The notes beneath the pieces were generated by a model. That model had not been told where the DNA came from. It saw only the letters and a program-made list of their open reading frames with translations, and did no database searches. Below, piece after piece: positions 20,613 to 29,430 of a stretch of 32,664 nucleotides of DNA; positions within the stretch are counted from its first letter, which is position 1, and each line of letters begins with the position of its first letter. Both the position numbers and the translations under genes were made by a program. The DNA lies in IMG/VR virus record IMGVR_UViG_3300044730_000095, positions 1-32,664 of that record. The stretch is one strand, 5' to 3'. The DNA comes from a virus.

Positions 20613-23518
20613 TACGCCACCGTGATTGGGATTGCGCCATTGTGGCGTTGATACTGACGCAACGCATCCACGACAGCCTTGCCAACAGCATCACCATTGG
20701 CTCCCATGCCTGCATTGACCGTCACATTGATAGTCGTACCTAATCCGCCAGCCCTATCAAGCGGAATCACAGCCTCTGGTCCTGCTTCACCAACTATGCC
20801 TAGCGTTGGTGCGGTCACAATGCCGCCACGAGCGAACATCATCAAGCCACCCAAACCCGTGAAGTCATAGACGGGCTCTGACGCTGCTGTGGCATTAGCA
20901 GTTGATGTAGATGCGCCTGCTGCTTCAAGTTGTCTGCGAATCGCCTCAAACTCTGCGTCAATGCGTGCAACTCCCGGGGCTGGTGCTGCGTTGCGTGCTG
21001 CGTTCACCTCACGCTGCGCTCTGGCAACCTCATAGAGGGCTTGCGCCTCATCCAACTGGGCTTTGGCAACATCCCTGATGGCTGCCGCCTGCTCACGCTT
21101 GGCAGCCTCTACATCACGCTCAGCCTCAGCCAACGCCCACTTGGCATCCTCAACACGCTTATTAGCCTCAGCCTCCTCGTCAAGAGCCTCTGTTATGGCA
21201 GCCAATGACTCAACCTCTCGCTCACGAGCCGTGTTGACTCCCTCTATCGCCTCTTGCTCTGCCGCTTTGGCAGCGTTTAGGTCTGCGAGCAGGTCTTTGT
21301 AGATGGCGCTGTCCTCGCGGACTCCGTTGAGCATCTGGTCGTAATGGTCCAAAGCCTGCGTCAAACCATCCTGTGAGTCCACCTGTTTCTCTTGCGCATC
21401 TACCAACGCCAACTTTGCCTCAGCCAACGCAATCTCTGCCTCACGAATCATTCGTGGCGTTGCCTCGGTATCTGCACGGACTGCCGCCAACTCTGCCTCT
21501 GCGTCAACGACTGCATACTGCGCTGCTTCAATGTCGTATGCCGATTGCTCGTTTGCTTGTTGCGCATCTGCAAGTTGGCGTGACGCATCTTTGCCTTGTT
21601 TGCTGGCTGCCCCATAGCCACGCACGGCTGCATTGAACGCCTCTTGCGCAACTGCAACGCTCTCGGTGGCTTTCTTGAGTTTGTCTTGCGCTTTGGCTGT
21701 GGCTGCCACATTGTCTTGATAGGTCTTGCGTGCTGCTGCCGTTGCCGCCTGTGCTTTGGCGATACCTTTGATTGCCTCAGCCACATCATCGGCAGCCTTC
21801 TTCTGCGCACGCTCGGCTTGCGTCACGCCATGCGCCGCATCTTTGACCTTCTGTTGTGCATCTGCTACGCCTTGCGATGCATCCGTCAACGATTGCTGCG
21901 CACCAACAAGTCCTTCAACGGCGCTGCGATACGACTCGTTGAGTTCTTTGACGGTCTTGACTGCCTTGGCGTTCGCACCCAATGACTTGGTGGCGATGCC
22001 GAGTTCGTTGTGATACTTCTTGAGCGCATCTTTGCCTGCGTTGCTCATGCGCATGTCGTCGTACTTGGCTTGTTGCACATTCAGGAAGGCTTGGCGTGCC
22101 ACCTGCGCAAGACTGATGGTGCTGCCAATGCCCATGTTCAGCGCATCTGTTGCGCCTTTGGCGAGGTTGACCTGCGACTCGTAGCGAGCAATCGCATCCG
22201 ATAGGTCTTTGTACGCCTGACTCGTTGGGTCTGTGACCGCCAACTGTGCCTTGAGAGCCTGCACCAACTTGGCTGCCTGCTCTGGGCTGGTCTCCATGAC
22301 ACGCTTGAACGCCTCATCAAAGTCCTCAATGTCAACCTTTGCACCGTCAATAGTGAGTTGGAACTCCCTACCGAAGTCACCAAACACATCACCCATCTTG
22401 AGTTTGCTGTCAATCTCTTGCGCCAACTTGACAAAGTCACCAATGACCTGCGTCGTGTCCTCTTTGCTGGCACCACGCAGGCTGCCCAATGAGATGATGA
22501 TGCCTTTGGATGCTTCGTCAATCTTGCGGTCTGCCCCGGATGCAGCGTTGCCAATCTCAAAGATGATTTGAGCCAAGCCAGCCACAACCAATGCGCCACC
22601 AGCAGTCTTGGCGGCCATTCCGTATGCATTGACGGCTTTGGCAGAAGTGAGCATGGCTGTGGCGTTCTTGTACGCCTGCACTTCCATGAGCCGCTGCTGC
22701 AGGTTCATCAACTTGATGTAGCCCGTCGCCAAGAGAATCGCAGTTGCGAATGCTGCAATCACGGCAGTCAATGCAACAATGACTCCACGATTGCGCTCAG
22801 CGAAACCTGCCAACGATGACATGACGGGCAGGATTGCCTGCACAACGGGCAGCAGTATGCTGCCAAACGATTCCGCCAACTCGCTTACTTGGTTGCGGAA
22901 CATCTGCATCTGACCTGCTGCGGTCTGTGTCTGGGCTAATGCTGCGCCACCAAAGACATCACCAAGTTTGGTGTAGACCTCTGAGAGACTTGCGCCTTCT
23001 TTGACATTCTCTCGCACGGCTGGCGCAAGCATGGCAAGCGCACGCATCTGTCCATTCTCTGCCTTAGCCAACGCATCCGTCACGGCAATCAGAGGCGTGC
23101 CTGTAGCCACGCTGATGTCCATGGCAAGACTCATCAACTTCTGTGAGCGTGCAACATCTCCCGTTGCTTGCACAAGATTGGCAAGAGCAGGTCGCAACTC
23201 GCCATCCGCGAAGGTTGAAACCTTCATGTAGGCAGACACCTGCTCCTCAACTGCTGCTATCTGTGCATTGGTTGCGCCTGTGGCTTGGCGTAGCGTCTGC
23301 GCTAACTTTGCCTGCTCCTCGGCATCCTCAATGGCTGCCTTTGTGGCAAGCCCTGCTGCTGCTGCGATACCTGCCAACGCTGCTGCTGCAGGCAATGCAG
23401 CCTTCTGGATAACGAACTTGGTCTTGTCTGCAGTTGTCTGCAGTTTGTTGAACTCTTTGATTGCTTTCTCTAGACCGCCACCATCAAAGCCCGTGACTAT
23501 GTTGATGCCAACAGCCAT
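20612..23518 (-). CDS. Tail tape measure protein
   Basis: At 968 residues this is the longest gene. It has TP901-like N-terminal features, hydrophobic helices near 38-62 (AAAALAGIAAAAGLATKAAI), 242-270 (VIVALTAVIAAFATAILLAT) and around 305-325, and long Ala/Gln/Lys-rich coiled-coil repeats at about 540-870. The C-terminus carries FARGGIVTAPTLGIVGEAGPE, a typical tape-measure ending. At about 1.5 angstrom per residue it predicts a tail near 145 nm. Both ends overlap neighbours by one base (TAATG). The coiled-coil part is repetitive, so unequal recombination could change tail length. Confidence 0.93.
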   Translation of the reverse strand: MAVGINIVTGFDGGGLEKAIKEFNKLQTTADKTKFVIQKAALPAAAALAGIAAAAGLATKAAIEDAEEQAKLAQTLRQATGATNAQIAAVEEQVSAYMKVSTFADGELRPALANLVQATGDVARSQKLMSLAMDISVATGTPLIAVTDALAKAENGQMRALAMLAPAVRENVKEGASLSEVYTKLGDVFGGAALAQTQTAAGQMQMFRNQVSELAESFGSILLPVVQAILPVMSSLAGFAERNRGVIVALTAVIAAFATAILLATGYIKLMNLQQRLMEVQAYKNATAMLTSAKAVNAYGMAAKTAGGALVVAGLAQIIFEIGNAASGADRKIDEASKGIIISLGSLRGASKEDTTQVIGDFVKLAQEIDSKLKMGDVFGDFGREFQLTIDGAKVDIEDFDEAFKRVMETSPEQAAKLVQALKAQLAVTDPTSQAYKDLSDAIARYESQVNLAKGATDALNMGIGSTISLAQVARQAFLNVQQAKYDDMRMSNAGKDALKKYHNELGIATKSLGANAKAVKTVKELNESYRSAVEGLVGAQQSLTDASQGVADAQQKVKDAAHGVTQAERAQKKAADDVAEAIKGIAKAQAATAAARKTYQDNVAATAKAQDKLKKATESVAVAQEAFNAAVRGYGAASKQGKDASRQLADAQQANEQSAYDIEAAQYAVVDAEAELAAVRADTEATPRMIREAEIALAEAKLALVDAQEKQVDSQDGLTQALDHYDQMLNGVREDSAIYKDLLADLNAAKAAEQEAIEGVNTAREREVESLAAITEALDEEAEANKRVEDAKWALAEAERDVEAAKREQAAAIRDVAKAQLDEAQALYEVARAQREVNAARNAAPAPGVARIDAEFEAIRRQLEAAGASTSTANATAASEPVYDFTGLGGLMMFARGGIVTAPTLGIVGEAGPEAVIPLDRAGGLGTTINVTVNAGMGANGDAVGKAVVDALRQYQRHNGAIPITVA

Positions 23519-24117
23519 TAGTAGATGCCCCCGATGCCCTCAGTTAGACGACGCTCTGTTTGTTTCTCCAACTTGTCAATCACACGCTGCACACCTTCCT
23601 CAACAAGATTGAAGTTGGTCTTGACCGCGCGGAACATCACACGGCTACGGAAGCCCTGCTGCTTGCTCTTGACCCGTAGGTGCTTGTCAAGGTTCGTGAC
23701 AAACTGACGAGCCGTAAGACTGCCTGCCGTATCAAAGACCTGTCCGCCACCGTTCATCTGTTGGATGCGCAAGATGCGTTGCCCACCGCTGCGAGCCAAT
23801 CCCGTACCAGCCACAGGCTTGACACCTTTGGCAACAAGGGCAGGTGAGTATCCCGGCATGCGGCTACGACCCTTGCGACCCGATGTATGCCAACGCTCAA
23901 GTGGCTTGACCTTTGGGAAGGCATCACCAACGGCTTTGGCAAGCGGCTTGGCTTCATCAACCATCTCTTTACGCAATGCGTCATAGGTATCTTTCTCCAT
24001 GCGTCTCAGGGCACGCAGCGTCTCATTGATGCCCGTGGTTGCGATGCCGAACTTCAGCCCGTCACCTTGGACTTGCAGAACATCGGCGTCTCTATGCGAT
24101 AGGCGAGACTTTGCCAT
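23518..24117 (-). CDS. Tail/connector protein, HK97-gp10-like by pattern
   Basis: The 199-residue basic protein reads DGLKFGIATTGINETLRALR early, a helical start typical of gp10-like connector or tail completion proteins. A KLEKQTERRLTEGIGGIY C-terminal helix follows. It lies between the frameshifted chaperone and the tape measure gene; these two are usually adjacent, and gp10-like genes usually precede the tail tube gene. The placement is therefore unusual, and the identification is tentative. Confidence 0.6.
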   Translation of the reverse strand: MAKSRLSHRDADVLQVQGDGLKFGIATTGINETLRALRRMEKDTYDALRKEMVDEAKPLAKAVGDAFPKVKPLERWHTSGRKGRSRMPGYSPALVAKGVKPVAGTGLARSGGQRILRIQQMNGGGQVFDTAGSLTARQFVTNLDKHLRVKSKQQGFRSRVMFRAVKTNFNLVEEGVQRVIDKLEKQTERRLTEGIGGIY

Positions 24118-24135
24118 AGTTAGCCAATCGTACTG

Positions 24136-24554
24136 CTACTTGTGCTTGCGTTGTGCCTGCTTTGCACGCCATCGCAGATAAGCGACCATCGTGTTGATTG
24201 TTGCCTCGGATTCTTGTGCTAAGTCCCGGGGCTGCAGATGAAACTCGTAGGCAAGGTGTACCAACAGCCATGTGGCTGAGTCGTCACCTAACTTGCCAAA
24301 GGGCTCTCACCTGCATCACGCACAGACACATTGGCAACGGTGCGAATCCAATCGGGGTCAAACTTTGCTTTGGTCTTGTTGGAATGCGTCAGTTGCGACC
24401 ATGCCAGCCATGCAAGGTCGGTGAGGCGCAAGTCCGTCTCAAAGCGTGCCACGCTGCGATTCCATGTGCGCTCAAAGGCAACGAAGTCCGCAAAGACTGC
24501 GTCAACATCCTCTGACTCGCCTGTGTGATACTCAACCTTCAATGCCAATCGCAT
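24136..24554 (-). CDS. Tail assembly chaperone, -1 frameshift product
   Basis: Reading shifts back one base at the slippery heptamer at 24297-24303. The extended protein is 139 residues: the first 86 of the short form, then a -1 frame that stays open for 53 codons to the TAG at 24136-24138. The extension is helical and charged (PRDLAQESEATINTMVAYLR, WRAKQAQRKHK). This matches the G/GT arrangement of lambda-like tail chaperones, where the frameshifted form helps load the tape measure protein. The frame has no start codon of its own and no other gene in that gap, which supports the model. Confidence 0.82.
24288..24554 (-). CDS. Tail assembly chaperone, short form
   Basis: The 88-residue protein (MRLALKVEYHTGESEDVDAV start, Trp-rich middle) ends with ESPLAS just after the slippery site. 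It lies between the tail tube gene and the tape measure region, the expected place for this chaperone. AAAGGAGACAGTC stands before the ATG. The family is not identified by sequence motif, only by position and frameshift. Confidence 0.8.
   Translation of the reverse strand: MRLALKVEYHTGESEDVDAVFADFVAFERTWNRSVARFETDLRLTDLAWLAWSQLTHSNKTKAKFDPDWIRTVANVSVRDAGESPLAS
24297..24303 (-). promoter_or_regulatory. Programmed -1 frameshift heptamer CCCTTTG
   Basis: On the minus strand the site reads C CCT TTG in frame with the short chaperone, which is the X XXY YYZ form (CCC to TTT after slippage). The zero-frame stop is two codons later (GCA AGT TAG), and the -1 frame remains open for 53 codons. No obvious downstream pseudoknot was checked. 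Confidence 0.8.
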
Positions 24555-24581
24555 GACTGTCTCCTTTGGTTGTAGGTGTTA

Positions 24582-24992
24582 TCAGGCTCCCGTGCCCTTG
24601 ACGAGCGAGCCGCCTTGGAACGACAACGAAGTGGTGCCGAGTTCGCCGACAGCGCCATTGATTGGCGTGTGGCTGGCAAGGTATGTGCCCGTGATGGTGT
24701 AAGACGGGTTGGTTGCCGACACGGCAGCATCCACAGCCTTGAAGCCGATGGTGGTCTGCTGACCGACCAACGGGAAGATGGTTGCTTCAACGGATGCGGC
24801 AGCGAAGTCCTGCTGGAGTTCCACATCGCAGGTCACATTGCCAAGACCTGCTTGGAACTTGCGCCAGTCATCACCGAATGCGGTGACCTCAACGGCTTCC
24901 TTCTCGTAGTTGATGGTGACGCTGGTTGCTCGCGATTGCAGGTCAACGCTGTTGATGGTGACGACTACATCGGTGAGGACAATCTGTGCCAT
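24582..24992 (-). CDS. Probable major tail tube protein
   Basis: The 136-residue protein is beta-rich and Thr/Val-dominated (MAQIVLTDVVVTINSVDLQS, SVTINYEKEAVEVTAFGDDW). The EVTAFGDDW turn resembles short siphophage tail tube proteins. Its place just before the chaperone gene supports this. The small size is at the lower end for tube proteins. It should polymerise around the tape measure protein. Confidence 0.82.
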   Translation of the reverse strand: MAQIVLTDVVVTINSVDLQSRATSVTINYEKEAVEVTAFGDDWRKFQAGLGNVTCDVELQQDFAAASVEATIFPLVGQQTTIGFKAVDAAVSATNPSYTITGTYLASHTPINGAVGELGTTSLSFQGGSLVKGTGA

Positions 24993-24998
24993 GGCTGG

Positions 24999-25175
24999 TT
25001 ATTCCTTATCTGTTTGCTTGTTGGTGGACTTTGGTTGAGGCTTGACTGCGATTGGTTCAATGAACCCACCCTCAACGAGAGCAGGCACGCTGAGTCCAGC
25101 GAGGTCCTCGTCGTTGATGGTATCACCCGGCACACCGAGCGAAGTGTTGTTGCTGATGATTCTGTAAGTCGTCAT
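24999..25175 (-). CDS. Small hypothetical protein in the connector region
   Basis: The 58-residue protein (MTTYRIISNNTSLGVPGDTI start) has a basic, disordered C-terminus. AGGAGAACAC precedes the ATG at 25175; the longer opening overlaps the upstream gene. Similar small proteins occur between connector and tail tube genes. No function is assigned. Confidence 0.62.
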   Translation of the reverse strand: MTTYRIISNNTSLGVPGDTINDEDLAGLSVPALVEGGFIEPIAVKPQPKSTNKQTDKE

Positions 25176-25183
25176 GTGTTCTC

Positions 25184-25591
25184 CTAGGCGTGGACTTGAC
25201 ATTGCAAAGTTATCTGCAAGAAGTCTGCGTCACCTTGTGTCACGGCATTGATACTTGCACCGTTGGTCAAGATGAGTGTCTTTGCCACACCTCCTAGCGT
25301 TCGGTCACTCTCTATCGCTGCCCTGACGCTTGATGCGCCCGAGTACGACAGGTAAGTGTCTAGCAGGCTGTGTGCCGTTCGGTCTGTGTATCTGCCAACG
25401 ATGACTGTAATCGTCCAGTCCTGCACAACATCTCCGCCACTCATTGCCTTGTGGTAGGTGACTTGCTCAATGGTTGGGAATGCGACAGGCGGATTGAGTT
25501 GCTCGGGTTGGTAGGTGTAGGTGCGCAGCCCAGAGATTGTGCCAAGTCGTGCGGCTAGACCTGTGGCGACTTGATTGATGCTGGCATTCAT
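25184..25591 (-). CDS. Tail terminator-like protein
   Basis: The 135-residue protein starts MNASINQVATGLAARLGTIS, followed by strand-helix alternation including DWTITVIVGRYTDRTAHSLLD. This matches the pattern of small tail terminator or completion proteins that follow the connector genes. The start overlaps the upstream stop as TAATG. The assignment rests on position and shape. Confidence 0.6.
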   Translation of the reverse strand: MNASINQVATGLAARLGTISGLRTYTYQPEQLNPPVAFPTIEQVTYHKAMSGGDVVQDWTITVIVGRYTDRTAHSLLDTYLSYSGASSVRAAIESDRTLGGVAKTLILTNGASINAVTQGDADFLQITLQCQVHA

Positions 25592-26190
25592 TAGGCAACA
25601 GCCATCAGACGGTACTGATTGAGCATGTCACGCACATCGGGGTCAACGGCTCGGACTTGGATTGCCATGTCATTGAAGCCAACGATGCCAAGCGCAGCGT
25701 TGTAGCGAGCGAATCCGCGGATGGACAACAGTACGCATGCCTCACGAACATCGTGCGGCACAGCCTGCCAACCCCATTGGGCAGTCACCTGCAACAAAGG
25801 CTGGTCGGGAATGGACTGTGTTGGGAATGTCTTACCACCAATGGCAACGATGCGCCGATACGGGATGCCGTTGAGTGATGCGTCAAGAGGCTCAAGTTGG
25901 TAGTCCGTGCCTTGAACCCATGTGTCCTCAAAGGTTCCGTCTCCGTCATCATCTGTCTGCACGGTGACAGTCGTGTTGGCAATGTCGTTGGTCGGGACAT
26001 TGTAGTAATCAAACGGATACATCTTGATGGCTGTCTGCGCAGTCTTGTAGAACCAGCGACCGCAATAGCCATCAATGCGTCGTGAGGCTGCCTCAATGCT
26101 GCGCTCAAGTAATGAGTCATCAACGCTGTCGGTGAGCCGTAGGGCGGCTTTGACCTCAGCCAGCGAGCAATAGCCATTGACTATTGCCAT
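25591..26190 (-). CDS. Head-tail connector protein, gp6-like
   Basis: The 199-residue protein opens with MAIVNGYCSLAEVKAALRLT and SLLERSIEAASRRIDGYCGR, the helical start of HK97 gp6-type connectors. A second part with LLQVTAQWGWQAVPHDVREA follows, also typical. It forms the ring beneath the portal. The gene follows a 63-residue protein by two bases. Confidence 0.82.
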   Translation of the reverse strand: MAIVNGYCSLAEVKAALRLTDSVDDSLLERSIEAASRRIDGYCGRWFYKTAQTAIKMYPFDYYNVPTNDIANTTVTVQTDDDGDGTFEDTWVQGTDYQLEPLDASLNGIPYRRIVAIGGKTFPTQSIPDQPLLQVTAQWGWQAVPHDVREACVLLSIRGFARYNAALGIVGFNDMAIQVRAVDPDVRDMLNQYRLMAVA

Positions 26191-26192
26191 GG

Positions 26193-26384
26193 CTACTTCT
26201 TTCGCTTGCGTGCTTTGGGTGGCGTTGCTCGCTCAGTCCCGGGGTCAAGCGTTGCAGTCTCCTTGGCAACATAGCCGAGGTCTTTGAGGGAAGCGTCAAT
26301 CGCTTCAATGCGCTCAGTCAAGCCACGCTTGATGTAGCCCTCACGCTCTTGCAACAGAGCGGCGATGAGATTCTTGTTCGTCAT
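26193..26384 (-). CDS. Small basic protein after capsid
   Basis: The 63-residue protein reads MTNKNLIAALLQEREGYIKR, a helix, and ends in a Lys/Arg-rich KARKRKK tail. AAAGG stands six bases before the ATG at 26384; the upstream extension is rejected. Small head proteins of this type follow the capsid gene in many HK97-like phages. Nucleic acid or portal contact is possible. Confidence 0.65.
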   Translation of the reverse strand: MTNKNLIAALLQEREGYIKRGLTERIEAIDASLKDLGYVAKETATLDPGTERATPPKARKRKK

Positions 26385-26448
26385 GTCTGCCTTTCTGGCG
26401 GTGACACAGCCAAGGGGATGCTGCGCCACCGCCAGAGTCTAGGCGGAA

Positions 26449-27741
26449 CTAGAAGGTCGGAGTGACCAGACCCGTACCGTCAATGATTGCCCACGACTTC
26501 GGGTAGCGATTGACGGTGAAGGCTGAGTAGCCGTACACAATCATCGTCACATCCAACTCGGCTGCCTTTGGCTGCTCAAAGCGCAGCATCATCGGCTCAC
26601 CATTGCCTTCTTCCCACAGGTGAACTTCCTGCAGGTTGCCGACATAGATGTTGTCCTCGTTGTTGCCGGGACCTTGCGTGATGCTCACATTGGCATCGGT
26701 GATGACAGGCAGACCCATGATGGTGTAGCCGCTGTTGCCGTACACAGGTGCGCCATCTCCGTTGGCGACGCTGTTGAAGTTCGGCGCTGGCACAGCCAAC
26801 GGGCGATTCTGCAGGTCAAGCGAAGCCAAGATGAATGCAAGGCGGCGCGGGTGCATGACGATGGCGTTCGGACCAGCAAAGAAGGTGGTCTGCACCTTCT
26901 GCACAGCGTCTGCCAACTTGGGGTACAACTCAGCCACGCTTGGCGAGGCATCGGTGTACGAGACGACATTGCCGCCAGCCACCACATCGGTGCGCATCTG
27001 CGCCACGAGCAGGTTGTCCAGCGTCGTGTGGTAGGCGGACACGAGGTCTGCCATCACGAGCGAGTCAATGTTCGTGCCACGCTCAATCGCCTGACGGGAC
27101 ACATTCTGCTGACCAGCAATCGTCTTGACCGAGATGTCCAACTTGGTGTCGTCCATGTTGGTCTCTTGCACAGCCAAGCCTTCGGTCTGTTCGGCGACAG
27201 CCGAGCCAGTCGTGACCTTGGAGATGCTGATGGTCAGACCATCTGCAGGCAGTTGGTGCTTGCGAGCACGGTCAGCCAACGGGCGACCTGCACGAGCAAA
27301 CGGTGCTGCGAGTTCGGTCAGGAACTGCGGAACGATGAGTCCAGCAAAGTTGCTGCTGGTCACATCACGACGCTCAACCTGCTCCTCACGCATGTGACGG
27401 GCGAGGCGCTCTTGCGCTGCGTAGTCGTTGTTGAAATGCGCACGGTACGCATCGCTGATGAACGAGTGTCCACTGCGCTGCGTATAGGTGCGAGGCTCAG
27501 CCTTGACGACTGCCACGCCTTGTTCCTTGCGGATTGCCTTGGCGGCTGCGGTGCGAGCCTCAAGTTCTTCGTGCTTGGCAATCTGACCATCAAGGTCGGA
27601 TGCTGCCTTGAGGGCATCGGCAATCTTGCCATCCTCGTCGGCGGTGAGGTCACGCTTCTCCGCTTCGGCTGCGTCCACAATGGACTGCGCTTCCGACAGC
27701 AGGCTGCTGCGCTTCTCTTTGAGTGTTTCGGACATTGCCAT
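26449..27741 (-). CDS. Major capsid protein, HK97 fold
   Basis: The 430-residue protein has an N-terminal helical part of about 100 residues (MAMSETLKEKRSSLLSEAQS, EAEKRDLTADEDGKIADAL) that acts as the scaffolding delta domain and is probably removed by the upstream protease. The rest follows the HK97 capsid plan, with FAGLIVPQFLTELAAPFARA and GPNAIVMHPRRLAFILASL visible. The start at 27741 has CAGGAGA nine bases upstream; the longer opening to 27783 is rejected. It follows the prohead protease as expected. Confidence 0.92.
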   Translation of the reverse strand: MAMSETLKEKRSSLLSEAQSIVDAAEAEKRDLTADEDGKIADALKAASDLDGQIAKHEELEARTAAAKAIRKEQGVAVVKAEPRTYTQRSGHSFISDAYRAHFNNDYAAQERLARHMREEQVERRDVTSSNFAGLIVPQFLTELAAPFARAGRPLADRARKHQLPADGLTISISKVTTGSAVAEQTEGLAVQETNMDDTKLDISVKTIAGQQNVSRQAIERGTNIDSLVMADLVSAYHTTLDNLLVAQMRTDVVAGGNVVSYTDASPSVAELYPKLADAVQKVQTTFFAGPNAIVMHPRRLAFILASLDLQNRPLAVPAPNFNSVANGDGAPVYGNSGYTIMGLPVITDANVSITQGPGNNEDNIYVGNLQEVHLWEEGNGEPMMLRFEQPKAAELDVTMIVYGYSAFTVNRYPKSWAIIDGTGLVTPTF

Positions 27742-27800
27742 GAGAGTTGTTCTCCTGTTGTAGTTGTTTGCTTGGCTGCCCAAGTGTTCTTCTCAGTGAC

Positions 27801-29162
27801 TTAGTCGGCTGACGAACGGCTTGTCTTGTGGCGTTGGATTGCTAATTGCGCCCGTCGCAACGCCAGCGACGGTGACTTCAATGTAGCGGTGTCTGTATCA
27901 GCAGACTGCTTGTTGCGTAGTTGCACCATCGTCTGCTCGTAGGCAGGGTAGGTGACGACGCTTACATCGTAGAGGCGCACCTCTTTGAGTTCGCGAGTGC
28001 GACGGTCATCCGACCACGCATCTTTGACTGTCTCAAAGGCGAAACTCATCTGGCTAATGTCGCCACGACGCATTGCGGAGAGCAGTTTGGCTGCGTCTGG
28101 GTTTGATTCGTCAAGGCTGGCTTCAATGCGCAGACCCGTGTCGTCCTCGGCTAGGCGAAGCGTGCCGGACTTGGTGCGTGCCAATGGCACACCTTCGTGG
28201 TCAATCAACAGACGCACATCTGCGCCATCTTTGATGGTCTTGGTGAATGCGCCTCGGCGCACGAACTCTGTCCAAGGCAGAGGCTCGCTCGGGCTGTCAA
28301 AGACTGCCGCATAACCAACCAAGGTCCTGCCATCGCCTTCGGCACGGAGTTCAAGGTTGCTGTAGGCGACGCTGCGTTTCTCGCCATGTGCAACTACCCA
28401 ATGGTTCATCTCCATCTCGTCGTCCTCGTCTGCTTCCCATGACTCACATACCATGTTGGCTTGACATCCAGCCATGTATCGCTCGCACCATGAACGCTCG
28501 TTGTCAAAGTATTCGCATGTGCCACAAGACCTGCTCGGGTCAGATGCCTCTTGGTACGACTCTGGCAGTTCACGCAAGTCCGACACGCCCAACTCGGGTC
28601 GCTCGTCAGTCTCCATGTCGTCAGCCATCACCATGGCTTCCCGTTCCTCATCAAGTTTGGCGACCACATTGTTGGCATGTTCCATTGCTCGTCTTGCATC
28701 CTCTTTCGTTGGACCGCTACCCCACAGCAGGTGAGCCACCAGCCCCGGGGTAATCTCGTCGCCTTGAACGGCATCTAAGTCAACCATGTGGCGTGCTATC
28801 CAAGGACCAATCTTGCGCCACTTCTCCTCTGTGACTGTGCCTGCAGCCATCTTGCGTGCATCCTCAACAGTCTGTGGGCGAACGCCATCGCCAGACAGAC
28901 CTTCCTCGTGCAGTTTGACACCTCGGCGTGCTGCTGCACGCATGTAGGCAGGTGGCGTCAGATTGACTTGACGAATCTCTGAGCGACTGTTGAGTTCGCC
29001 CATTGCCTCGCCATCTGTGTTCACGGCTGCTGCAATCATGTGGTCAATCGCCTCTTGTTTGGTTGCGTGGCAACCCATTGACTCGTATGACCCGTCATCG
29101 TTCTGTTTGAGCATTGCCCAACCAGAGCAGTCGTCTTGTTTGTCTGAGATGTAGTAAGGCAT
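27801..29162 (-). CDS. HK97-family prohead protease with long N-terminal extension
   Basis: The 453-residue protein ends in the S78-like protease domain: TLVGYAAVFDSPSEP, a VRRGAFTKTI segment, LLIDHEGVPLA (H322 likely catalytic) and SQMSFAFE (S373 likely nucleophile). About 260 residues precede it: a YISDKQDDCSGWAMLK domain, a middle helical domain (EKWRKIGPWIARHMVDLDAV) and a five-cysteine cluster (C213, C216, C226, C233, C239) that may bind metal. Most HK97 proteases are near 200 residues, so this is a multi-domain version. The ATG at 29162 overlaps no gene; a TTG at 29171 is the alternative. Confidence 0.88.
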   Translation of the reverse strand: MPYYISDKQDDCSGWAMLKQNDDGSYESMGCHATKQEAIDHMIAAAVNTDGEAMGELNSRSEIRQVNLTPPAYMRAAARRGVKLHEEGLSGDGVRPQTVEDARKMAAGTVTEEKWRKIGPWIARHMVDLDAVQGDEITPGLVAHLLWGSGPTKEDARRAMEHANNVVAKLDEEREAMVMADDMETDERPELGVSDLRELPESYQEASDPSRSCGTCEYFDNERSWCERYMAGCQANMVCESWEADEDDEMEMNHWVVAHGEKRSVAYSNLELRAEGDGRTLVGYAAVFDSPSEPLPWTEFVRRGAFTKTIKDGADVRLLIDHEGVPLARTKSGTLRLAEDDTGLRIEASLDESNPDAAKLLSAMRRGDISQMSFAFETVKDAWSDDRRTRELKEVRLYDVSVVTYPAYEQTMVQLRNKQSADTDTATLKSPSLALRRAQLAIQRHKTSRSSAD

Positions 29163-29163
29163 G

Positions 29164-29430
29164 TCAATCAATGTCCGGGGTCATGATGCGTAGGTTTGCT
29201 GTGCCGACTTGCGATGTGACGATGCCGTACATGGTCTGTCCGATTGGTAGCACGAATGCATGAGGTGCTGAATGCTTCTCCAATGGCATGCCATTATCGG
29301 TGGTCACCGTGCTGTCGCCGACATAGATTGTTGCGCTTGTGACAATCTGCAAGTAGATGGTGCGATTCTGGTTGTCGGGGTTGACAATGACTGTAGGTGT
29401 AGTTCCGACAGCAACATTGGTGGACTTCAT
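29164..29430 (-). CDS. Small structural-like protein
   Basis: The 88-residue beta-rich protein (NVAVGTTPTVIVNPDNQNRT, IYLQIVTSATIYVGDSTVTT) lies between portal and protease genes and overlaps the portal end as ATGA. Its pattern resembles small head decoration or stabilising proteins. No family was recognised. Confidence 0.65.
   Translation of the reverse strand: MKSTNVAVGTTPTVIVNPDNQNRTIYLQIVTSATIYVGDSTVTTDNGMPLEKHSAPHAFVLPIGQTMYGIVTSQVGTANLRIMTPDID

Noticed and set aside
26620-27804. 394-codon plus-strand open frame antisense to the capsid gene
   Set aside because: It lies opposite a clear HK97 capsid gene, has no Shine-Dalgarno sequence and no recognisable motifs. Long antisense openings are common opposite biased codon use.
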